A DNA stretch of 64,000 nucleotides from JAPLDB01 sp038206355. Its GTDB lineage: Bacteria; Bacteroidota; Bacteroidia; AKYH767-A; 2013-40CM-41-45. The notes below the pieces were generated by a model that did not search any database, was not told the origin of the DNA, and saw only the letters and a program-made list of their open reading frames with translations. Where the stretch lies: NCBI GenBank assembly GCA_038206355.1, contig JBBRAY010000016.1, positions 10,416-74,415 of the forward strand, given 5' to 3'. How positions within the stretch are numbered: the first letter of the stretch is position 1; each line of letters opens with the position of its first letter. The position numbers were made by a program, and so were the translations under genes. This document shows positions 46,797 through 53,282 of the stretch, in pieces.

Positions 46797-47138
46797 CTAT
46801 CCACTTCGCCCTTTGGGCTTCGTTACTATCGGGGCTATTTTAGAATGTGATGTACTTTTGATTTCACATTTAATAATATTAATTGTAGTCAACTCAATTT
46901 TCTTCTTCCGGCTACCAGCCTTGATTCCTTTCTCTTCTGCGATTGCAGATGTGATATATGGAAAGCCCTCATCGTAAACCAATTCATTACAATTGTATTT
47001 CTGAGTAAAACTTCCTTTGTACTTACCTGATCTATGTTCTTCAATCCTTCGTTCCAAATCACTCGTAACTCCGGTGTAAAGTACAGTGTGATTTTTATTG
47101 GTGATAATGTATACGAAACCGCCTTTAGTGTGAAGCAT
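46797..47138 (-). CDS. GIY-YIG nuclease-domain protein
   Basis: 113 residues. GGFVYIITNKNHTVLYTGVT is the GIY-YIG motif, followed by SDLERRIEEHRSGKYKGSFT with the catalytic Arg and the usual His. A Glu/Lys-rich AIAEEKGIKAGSRKKKIEL block follows. The family normally ends with a short NPxWxDL motif; here residues about 90-113 (KCEIKSTSHSKIAPIVTKPK) do not match, so the end may be altered by a frameshift or by acquired sequence. Small GIY-YIG proteins of this type (UPF0213-like) have no established role. It lies in a repeat-rich stretch. Confidence 0.7.
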   Translation of the reverse strand: MLHTKGGFVYIITNKNHTVLYTGVTSDLERRIEEHRSGKYKGSFTQKYNCNELVYDEGFPYITSAIAEEKGIKAGSRKKKIELTTINIIKCEIKSTSHSKIAPIVTKPKGRSG

Positions 47139-47214
47139 TTTTCAAAGTTAAGGATTGCCTCAGTCGTACCTCCTTCGCAATGACAACTCAAAGGAGAGAA
47201 AGGTATTTCTTTGA

Positions 47215-48504
47215 TTACCCCTTTGAGATCTTCTCCACCGCACCCACAAAATAATCCAACTCACCTAATGAAGTATAAACATTCGGCGACACGCGCACGC
47301 CTTTGAACTCATCATGTACAATTGGTGTTGTATAGATTTTATAATCACCGAAAAGTTTGTCAATGATTTGTGAAGGCTCCATGCCATCAATACTAAAGTT
47401 GCCGATGGCGCCGGAGTATTCGCGTTTCAAAGATGTGTTCAGTTTTACTTTCGGAAGTTTAATAATTTTTTCTGCCCAGTAATTCTTCAGGTAACGCAAT
47501 CGTTCTTCTTTCCTTTTTATTCCAATGCCATTGTGAAAACTAATGGACTCTCCTATCGCTGCTTCTATCGGAAATGAGCGCGTACCGAGATTTTCAAATT
47601 TCTTAATGTCATCGCTTTGCGGTTCAGGATGCGCAAGTAAAGGCCAGATATTTTTAATTTTCTCTTTCTTCATCCATAACATCCCCGTCCCGAAAGGTGC
47701 GCACAGCCATTTGTGCAGGCTTGTACCGAAATAATCACAATGCAGTTCCGGGATTCTAAAATCAAGATGTGCGAAAGAATGCGCTCCGTCACAGATCACT
47801 TCAATATTTTTTTCATGCGCCATATCGCTCACTGCACGCACAGGCATAATCTGTCCGGTAAGGTTGATGACATGACACATCAATATCACTTTTGTATTTG
47901 GCGTGATCGCTTTTCTGAACCGCTCCACGATGATTGACGGATCCTCACATGGAACAGGAACAGAAATTTTCACCACTTTAATTTTATCCCTCAACTCACG
48001 CTGGTGCAACGCGCTCATCATGTTCGGATAATCCTGATTGGTGGTCAGCACTTCATCCCCTTCTTTCAGATCCATTCCAAAAATCACCGTCTCCAGCGCT
48101 TCAGATGAATTCCTGTTGATGGCAATTTCTTCCGCGCTTACACCGGCAAGATCAGCCAACCCCCTGCGCACATTCTCCCGTTCCATTCCTATTGTTTGCC
48201 ACATGTAATATGCAGGACCCTGGTTGGCAAGGCGAACATAGCGGTCGAGCGCATCCTGCGTTACAACAGGTTGCGGACTAACGCCACCGTTATTGAGGTT
48301 GATGATGTTTGGTGAAACCGTGTATGACTGTCTCACGGTAAACCAGAAGTCCTCGTCCCGGGCAGCGTCTATTGGTGAAAGATATTCTATCTTTTTTGCA
48401 GCTGCTTCTACTTTTTCTGCGCTGAAAAGATCCATCAGCGGAAGAACTGATGCCGCCGCTGCAATTGTCCCTGCCTGTTGAATAAATGACCGTCTGTTAC
48501 CCAT
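47215..48504 (-). CDS. Exported aminotransferase class V-fold PLP enzyme (isopenicillin N epimerase-like)
   Basis: 429 residues. The N-terminus MGNRRSFIQQAGTIAAAASV is a twin-arginine signal, so the folded protein is predicted to be exported to the periplasm. The catalytic domain is a type I PLP fold with NLNNGGVSPQP, NRNSSEALETVIFGM and DGAHSFAHLDF. The lysine that binds PLP is in GTSLHKWLCAPFGTGML. It is closest in style to the isopenicillin N epimerase/cysteine desulfurase-like group. The substrate is unknown. Periplasmic PLP enzymes are uncommon, since the cofactor must be loaded before export. Single gene. Confidence 0.9.
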   Translation of the reverse strand: MGNRRSFIQQAGTIAAAASVLPLMDLFSAEKVEAAAKKIEYLSPIDAARDEDFWFTVRQSYTVSPNIINLNNGGVSPQPVVTQDALDRYVRLANQGPAYYMWQTIGMERENVRRGLADLAGVSAEEIAINRNSSEALETVIFGMDLKEGDEVLTTNQDYPNMMSALHQRELRDKIKVVKISVPVPCEDPSIIVERFRKAITPNTKVILMCHVINLTGQIMPVRAVSDMAHEKNIEVICDGAHSFAHLDFRIPELHCDYFGTSLHKWLCAPFGTGMLWMKKEKIKNIWPLLAHPEPQSDDIKKFENLGTRSFPIEAAIGESISFHNGIGIKRKEERLRYLKNYWAEKIIKLPKVKLNTSLKREYSGAIGNFSIDGMEPSQIIDKLFGDYKIYTTPIVHDEFKGVRVSPNVYTSLGELDYFVGAVEKISKG

Positions 48505-48580
48505 GGAGAATGTGTTATATCAATCGAAGGTATTCAAATAAACTCCTTTTAATCAAATAATTTTTTCTTCACGACGGGTC

Positions 48581-48609
48581 GAATGACCAATGACTAAATG
48601 ACTAATGAC
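48581..48609. repeat. GTCATTAG-type arm sequence
   Basis: GAATGACCAATGACTAAATG then ACTAATGAC. On the minus strand this is the GTCATTAGTCATTTAG arm seen at 6719 and 7036. It overlaps the 3' end of the next gene, supplying its last two codons and its stop. Confidence 0.45.
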
Positions 48610-48946
48610 TTTTTACACCCATTGTCCACTTCGGCAAATAATGCACCGCCAACGTAATCAACCCCATCCCGAAAAAGACCAACGCATACAGTCTTGTTGA
48701 ATCGTTGTAAAAAAATTCTCCGATCATCCATACGCTGTTTGCACAAAGCCAGAATACAACTGCAAGGTTATGAATGAATTCTACTCTTATTTTTCCAGCC
48801 TTTGCCGTCAGAAATATTGCAACTGAGATCGTAGGAATAATTAAACTCACTCCAAGAACCCTATAGTCCTGCACCCAGCAAATATCTTTGATCAGCCATA
48901 ATAATATGTGAAGGTTTTCTGTTGCGCGGATGCGGGGTGGTGTCAT
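48602..48946 (-). CDS. Small membrane protein, unknown function
   Basis: 114 residues with three hydrophobic segments, at about 30-46 (YRVLGVSLIIPTISVAIFLT), 57-76 and 84-102. The N-terminal 25 residues (MTPPRIRATENLHILLWLIK) contain a conserved-looking amphipathic helix and a Trp-rich WLIKDICWVQDY turn. No family is recognised. The final residues VKSH and the stop codon come from a GTCATTAG repeat arm, so the original C-terminus may have differed. Lies alone between the Tat-type PLP enzyme and a repeat element. Confidence 0.65.
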   Translation of the reverse strand: MTPPRIRATENLHILLWLIKDICWVQDYRVLGVSLIIPTISVAIFLTAKAGKIRVEFIHNLAVVFWLCANSVWMIGEFFYNDSTRLYALVFFGMGLITLAVHYLPKWTMGVKSH

Positions 48947-48993
48947 GGGTTGTGAGTTAATTTGAGCAGCGAATATAGGAAGGGGTCGGGGAA

Positions 48994-49119
48994 CTTGTTG
49001 ATTTGTTGATTTGAAACAGCCGGTTCCGTTGAGAAGAATAGTAATCCATTTAACTATTCAACCTTTAAACCATTTTACTAATAAACCATTTAACCCTTCA
49101 ACCAATAAATTAATCAAAC
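48994..49119. repeat. AACAGCC-family element with GTTGATTT / AACCATTTAAC arms
   Basis: A short left arm CTTGTTGATTTGTTGATTT (48994-49012) leads into AACAGCCGG (49015-49023). A long right arm made of AACCATTTAAC- and TTCAACC-type words extends to 49119. It ends directly before TACCTTTA (49120-49127), a near match to the -7 box, upstream of the gene at 49149. Confidence 0.5.
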
Positions 49120-49148
49120 TACCTTTACACCAATTCTAAATTTCTTCA

Positions 49149-49892
49149 ATGAGACTACTTCTTATCTTTTGCAACTTTCTTTTTACTTTCAACATTTGTA
49201 ACGCACAATCTGATTCCAACCTCGTTCACGTCAACGGGCGCGTGTATGATCCGCTGACAACAAAACCGGATCTTAATAATTTCATGATTGTGGATATGGG
49301 AACGCAGCATGGTTTTTACGGAAAGGCAGATGGCTCTTTCAGTATTGACATCAACAAAAATGACACGCTGGTAATTGCAGTTATTGGCTATGAATTTGTA
49401 AAATATTGTTTCAGGGATTCTCTGCCAAAACCGCGATATGACGTACTTGTAAGGTTAAAGAGAAAGGAAGTTCAACTTCCCGAAGTCCACGTGATCGCTC
49501 CGCGCGACCTGGAAGCCATCGAACGCGACATTCAGAAACTCGGATACAACAAACGGGATTATGAAATCAGCGGCATCAACGCACTTGAAAGTCCCATTAC
49601 GTTTTTATATGAAGAATTCAGCCGCTTCGAACAATTGCGAAGGCACAATGCACAAATTGTAAATAATGAAAAACGAAGAAACCTGTTGAAGGAATTACTC
49701 TCCAGATATGTAGCAGACGACATCATCAACCTCAGCAATGATGAATTTGAACACTTCATAGATTTTTGTGATGTGTCAGAACCTTTCATGAAAACCTCCT
49801 CTCAATATGATTTCATGGTTTATATCAAACGAAAATTTGAGCTCTTTCAGGCCATGAATGATTATTACAGACCGAATCGGAAATACAGGTGA
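49149..49892 (+). CDS. Secreted protein with carboxypeptidase-regulatory-like domain
   Basis: 247 residues. The signal peptide is MRLLLIFCNFLFTFNICNAQ. Residues about 26-110 form a CarboxypepD_reg-like beta-sandwich: VHVNGRVYDPLTTKPDLNNF, then GFYGKADGSFSIDINKNDTL and VIGYEFVKYCF. The helical C-terminal half (LEAIERDIQKLGYNKRDYEI, then RRNLLKELLSRYVADDIINL) has no known motifs. In TonB-dependent receptors this beta domain precedes a plug and barrel; neither is present here. The location is probably periplasmic. Function unknown. Confidence 0.8.
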   Translation: MRLLLIFCNFLFTFNICNAQSDSNLVHVNGRVYDPLTTKPDLNNFMIVDMGTQHGFYGKADGSFSIDINKNDTLVIAVIGYEFVKYCFRDSLPKPRYDVLVRLKRKEVQLPEVHVIAPRDLEAIERDIQKLGYNKRDYEISGINALESPITFLYEEFSRFEQLRRHNAQIVNNEKRRNLLKELLSRYVADDIINLSNDEFEHFIDFCDVSEPFMKTSSQYDFMVYIKRKFELFQAMNDYYRPNRKYR

Positions 49893-49997
49893 ATTGGGTG
49901 AATGGCTGATTGGTTGATTAGTTGATTTGGTAACAGCCAAAATCAGTTCGCGTTGTTTAATTGTTATCCCGGTCAGCTAATCAACCAATCAACCAAT
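49891..49997. repeat. AACAGCC-family element with GTTGATTAG arms (best inverted repeat)
   Basis: A perfect 15-bp inverted repeat, TGATTGGTTGATTAG (49907-49921) and CTAATCAACCAATCA (49977-49991), flanks AACAGCC (49932-49938). The element begins at the stop codon of the preceding gene and ends five bases before a TATCTTTG box. Confidence 0.65.
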
Positions 49998-50001
49998 GAA
50001 C

Positions 50002-50009
50002 TATCTTTG
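50002..50009 (+). promoter_or_regulatory. -7 box immediately before the 50-kb lipoprotein start
   Basis: TATCTTTG is a perfect TAnnTTTG match, followed by C; only four bases separate it from the ATG at 50014. The same TATCTTTGC precedes the lipoprotein start at 9910. A functional box would give a leaderless or nearly leaderless mRNA. Confidence 0.35.
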
Positions 50010-50013
50010 CTTT

Positions 50014-50868
50014 ATGAAAACAAAACATCAAATATTCTATTCAATACTATTTGTTTTTGCAATCATATTTGCATCCTGTAAGAAAGAAAAAGAAGTTGAT
50101 TATGATACGCAATCTTCGCAGGACAATGCCCAGGCGGAAAGTATCTTCAATGAGATAAATGAGATTTCCGATCAGGCAGTGGAAGATGGCCAACTCTCTA
50201 CGCACCGATTTGGCACAGGTGAAGGAAATTTGCTTACCAATTGCGCAGTAATCAATGTTACCATTGATACCGCCAACGGTTCCGGTTCCGGTTCCGCTTC
50301 AATAGATTTCGGCTCTCATTTTTGTCGGGGCAACGATAATAAATTCAGAAAAGGACTGATCAATGTAAACTTTACCGGACCGTATAGAAATGCGGGTACT
50401 GTGATCACCATTTCAGCAGTAAATTATTTTGTGGGATATGATTCAACCTATGCCACCAAAGTAAATGGTCAGAGAACCGTTACCAACAATGGCTTGAATA
50501 CTGCCGGTCATCTGAATTATACGATCGTCGCAAATGCAACGCTGGTCAATTACCTCAGCCAGCAAATGATATGGAACAGCACGCGCAACAGAGAATGGAT
50601 CGCCGGTGATTCAACAGCAACATGGACCGATGATGAATATCTGATTACAGGAATTGCCGGTGGAAACAGTTTTGCGGGAATAAACTTCACCGCCACAATT
50701 ACCACTGCATTGCATGTAAAACTAAGTTGCCACTGGATCACAGAGGGGAAGTTTACCCTTTCACCTGAAAATAAACCCGAACGTTTATTGGATTATGGTA
50801 ATGGTGAATGTGATGGAGATGCTACCGTAACCATCGGTGATAAAACATACCAGATTACATTAAGGTAA
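50014..50868 (+). CDS. Lipoprotein of unknown function (paralogue of the one at 20.2 kb)
   Basis: 284 residues from the ATG at 50014 (MKTKHQIFYSILFVFAIIFA, then Ser and the lipidated Cys at 22, then KKEKE). A helical segment at about 30-65 (QAESIFNEINEISDQAVEDG) precedes a beta-rich domain: CAVINVTIDTANGSGSGSAS, FRKGLINVNFTGPYRNAGTV, VNGQRTVTNNGLNTAGHLNY, MIWNSTRNREWIAGD and a final DGDATVTIGDKTYQITLR. The block order matches the lipoprotein at 20.2 kb. Function unknown; probably exposed at the outer membrane. Confidence 0.78.
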   Translation: MKTKHQIFYSILFVFAIIFASCKKEKEVDYDTQSSQDNAQAESIFNEINEISDQAVEDGQLSTHRFGTGEGNLLTNCAVINVTIDTANGSGSGSASIDFGSHFCRGNDNKFRKGLINVNFTGPYRNAGTVITISAVNYFVGYDSTYATKVNGQRTVTNNGLNTAGHLNYTIVANATLVNYLSQQMIWNSTRNREWIAGDSTATWTDDEYLITGIAGGNSFAGINFTATITTALHVKLSCHWITEGKFTLSPENKPERLLDYGNGECDGDATVTIGDKTYQITLR

Positions 50869-50898
50869 TCCCCTACCGGTAGAATTCTGATGCATTCC

Positions 50899-51102
50899 AT
50901 GTACATACTGAAAGTAAGAGGTACTGCCAAAATCCCTGACTACATACAACTCAGGGGTGATGATTTTACGCTACTGGCTTACTTTCGAGTAGATCGTCCC
51001 GAAAAGGCGCTGACAAAAGCCGGACTGGCTCATCATTTAGAGAAAATAATTAAAGCCATAGAGGAAATACCATACGGGAAAATGTTGAAACTGGAAATTT
51101 AG
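50899..51102 (+). CDS. Small conserved protein upstream of the FtsE-like gene
   Basis: 67 residues from the ATG at 50899; an in-frame ATG three codons upstream is also possible. The sequence is MYILKVRGTAKIPDYIQLRG, then DDFTLLAYFRVDRPEKALTK and EKIIKAIEEIPYGKMLKLEI. It is a compact alpha/beta protein of a type I recall being conserved in Bacteroidota, with no known activity. There is no signal peptide. It lies 31 bases after the lipoprotein gene and 67 bases before the FtsE-like gene, with a GTTGATT-type repeat arm between. Confidence 0.7.
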   Translation: MYILKVRGTAKIPDYIQLRGDDFTLLAYFRVDRPEKALTKAGLAHHLEKIIKAIEEIPYGKMLKLEI

Positions 51103-51155
51103 TTGGGGGATTGGTTGATTTGAAGAAAAGTTGACCGGTTGATTAGGTTAATAGT
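51101..51155. repeat. GTTGATTAG arm sequence (half element)
   Basis: GGGGGATTGGTTGATTTGAA, then GTTGACCGGTTGATTAGG. These are the left-arm words of the type I elements without a matching right arm or a core. It starts at the stop codon of the small conserved gene. Confidence 0.4.
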
Positions 51156-51169
51156 TAGTAAAATAGAAT

Positions 51170-51865
51170 ATGTCAGAAACGATAGTAAAACTTAATGGAC
51201 TGAATATTTTTCAGTCTAAAAATTTAGTGCTCAGTGATGTAAACCTTCAAATTGACAATGGAGAATTTGTTTACCTCATTGGCAAAACAGGTAGTGGAAA
51301 AAGTTCATTGCTGAAAATGATTTATGGTGATGTATTGATAAATGAGGGAGAAGGGCAAGTCGCAGGATTTTCATTGAATCATTTAAAGACTAAACAGGTT
51401 CCATTCCTGAGAAGAAAACTCGGAATTGTTTTTCAGGATTTTCAATTGCTTACCGACAGAAGTGTAAACGATAATTTACTTTTTGTACTCAAGGCAACAG
51501 GATGGAAAGACAACGCCAAAATGATGACGCGTATAAATGAAGTGCTCGACAAAGTCCACCTGTCAACAAAGGGATTCAAAATGCCGAATGAACTGAGTGG
51601 CGGAGAACAACAACGCATTGTAATAGCACGAGCACTGCTCAATGATCCTGAATTAATTCTTGCCGATGAGCCTACGGGCAACCTCGACCCTGAAACATCT
51701 GACAGCATTATGCGATTGCTTTTTGAAATCAGCAATTCCGGACGGGCGGTACTGATGGCAACACATAACTATGGACTGATGGAAAAATTTCCGGCGCGGA
51801 TCATTAAATGCGATAATGGGAAAGTGGTGGAGGAAGTGGGAAGGGAAGTAGACAATAGACATTAG
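51170..51865 (+). CDS. ftsE: ABC transporter ATP-binding protein, FtsE type
   Basis: 231 residues. Walker A is GKTGSGKSS (near residue 38). The Q-loop is IVFQDFQLLTDRSV, the signature ELSGGEQQRIVIARALL, Walker B LILADEPTGNLDPET, and the switch His is in MATHNYGLM. The tight spacing and the EFVYLIGKTGSGKSSLLKMI segment are FtsE-like. FtsE works with the membrane protein FtsX to control cell-wall hydrolases at division. No ftsX gene is adjacent. FtsE versus another MacB-type ATPase is likely but not certain. Confidence 0.82.
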   Translation: MSETIVKLNGLNIFQSKNLVLSDVNLQIDNGEFVYLIGKTGSGKSSLLKMIYGDVLINEGEGQVAGFSLNHLKTKQVPFLRRKLGIVFQDFQLLTDRSVNDNLLFVLKATGWKDNAKMMTRINEVLDKVHLSTKGFKMPNELSGGEQQRIVIARALLNDPELILADEPTGNLDPETSDSIMRLLFEISNSGRAVLMATHNYGLMEKFPARIIKCDNGKVVEEVGREVDNRH

Positions 51866-52136
51866 ACAATTCGCCATAGGCGAATCCGTCCTCCGGCGGA
51901 TAGACAATAAGCAGCCAAAAATAAGGATGGTCAGTATATAATATGATGCAACCGATGCGTAGCAAGCAGTAAGTCATCAGTTAAAAGTCAAAAGTTGCAA
52001 GTTCTGTATAAATAGTATAAGACAGGTAATGTATATCCGGAGGCCGGGTGGCAAGAAGCAAGTTACAAGTTGCAAGTACATCATTTGATGCAACCAATGC
52101 GTAGCCGGCGGCCATGAGCAAGTTTCCAGCAGCAAG
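51849..52136. repeat. Intergenic repeat cluster after the FtsE-like gene
   Basis: TAGACAAT words occur four times. Two hairpins follow (ATTCGCC-ATA-GGCGAAT at 51869-51885 and TCCG...CGGA to 51900). AAGCAGCC at 51910 is a degenerate core. GATGCAACCGATGCGTAG (51945-51962) recurs with one change at 52086-52103. GCAAGAAGCAAGTTACAAGT-like words fill the rest. CAGTTAAAAGTCAAAAGTT near 51980 resembles the inverse of sequence near 6990-7018. No gene is seen. Confidence 0.6.
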
Positions 52137-53282
52137 TCACGAGTTTTCACCAGGAGCAAATTTCAAAACCTGCAATAATTTCCTTGCATTCGCTACGTTT
52201 GAAAAATCCTTGAGTAAAATCTCTTCTCGTTTTTTTCTTTCACGTTCTGTAAATTCTTTTTCAAAAACAGAAACGATTTTTTCCTTCATCGCATCAGCGG
52301 AATTTGCCATGATACACAGCGGTTCAAGCCCCGTATTCTCTACCATCGGTTTATTGGCAATACAAAATCTCCCTGCGAAAAGTGCGGAAAGTAATTTCAG
52401 TTTAATGCCGGTTGACTGAAACGTCGGAAGAATATTACAATGTGCATCAGCAATATATTCCTGAATCTGTTCGTGGTTAAGGTCGTCGTAAAGTGCAATG
52501 TTGGATTTCGTCCGCACCACCTTCACCAATTCTTCCGAAGGCTTGCTGCCCGCAATAATCAACTGTTGACTGAGCGTATTGAATACTTTATTCACCAGAA
52601 ATAAAGCCGCTTCATTGTTCTCTCCGACTGAAAGATTGCCGTGGTAAAAAGCATACTCCCCTTTGCCCGGCCTGCCCGTCACATTTTCATGCGGATGAAA
52701 TGCTGTTACATAATGAACATGATCATATTTTCCTGAAAAATATTTTTTGTCATTGGGAGAAATAGCCAATATCCCGGACGCATTTTTTAATACGGGCTCA
52801 TACTTAAGTAATTTTCCGGCTTCATTATAAAAATAATAACGTTTAAAAATATTGCCTTCTACTTTAGCGAGGTTTTCATAATAGTCGTGTTCTACATTAT
52901 GCGTGCGCACATACATTTTACGTTTTTCAAAAGCAGGATCCATAAGAAGTCGTGTGGAATGCAGACCCTCCATCAGAATCGGAAAATTATTCTTTAGCAA
53001 ATTATTTTTCAACTCTTCCGAATCGCGACTCAAAACAATATACGGATACGTATTAAAAAGCTGACTCTTGGAAGTCCGCCGGGAGTAAAACTGCACGGAA
53101 GTACAGATCTTTTTCAATTCATCTGCTCCCTTTCTTCCGTATTCAAAACAATGCAAATGAACCTTGATACCGAGGCTATAAAGCGCCTTTATCTTATAGT
53201 AAACGTCAATCACGCCCCCGTAATCCGGAGGGTAAGGAACATCAAAAGAAATAATAATCAAGTTCTTTTCAGAGGACGTCAC
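52137..53282 (-). CDS. Glycosyltransferase (GT4-like)
   Basis: About 381 residues from a GTG at 53282, chosen because it gives a clean N-terminus (TSSEKNLIIISFDVPYPPDY, then GGVIDVYYKI) and overlaps the preceding gene by 14 bases, as in coupled translation. The frame stays open 19 codons further. It is a two-domain GT-B protein: N-terminal VPYPPDYGGVIDVYYKIKAL is the acceptor side, and GNLSVGENNEAALFLVNKVF and CNILPTFQSTGIKLKLLSAL lie in the donor-binding half. A Glu-x7-Glu-like region is weak. The donor sugar is unknown. Paired with the next glycosyltransferase, likely for envelope glycan synthesis. Confidence 0.82.
   Translation of the reverse strand: MTSSEKNLIIISFDVPYPPDYGGVIDVYYKIKALYSLGIKVHLHCFEYGRKGADELKKICTSVQFYSRRTSKSQLFNTYPYIVLSRDSEELKNNLLKNNFPILMEGLHSTRLLMDPAFEKRKMYVRTHNVEHDYYENLAKVEGNIFKRYYFYNEAGKLLKYEPVLKNASGILAISPNDKKYFSGKYDHVHYVTAFHPHENVTGRPGKGEYAFYHGNLSVGENNEAALFLVNKVFNTLSQQLIIAGSKPSEELVKVVRTKSNIALYDDLNHEQIQEYIADAHCNILPTFQSTGIKLKLLSALFAGRFCIANKPMVENTGLEPLCIMANSADAMKEKIVSVFEKEFTERERKKREEILLKDFSNVANARKLLQVLKFAPGENS

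Noticed and set aside
46889..47191. 100-codon open frame overlapping the GIY-YIG gene
   Set aside because: The GIY-YIG motifs are in the other frame; this one has no recognisable content.
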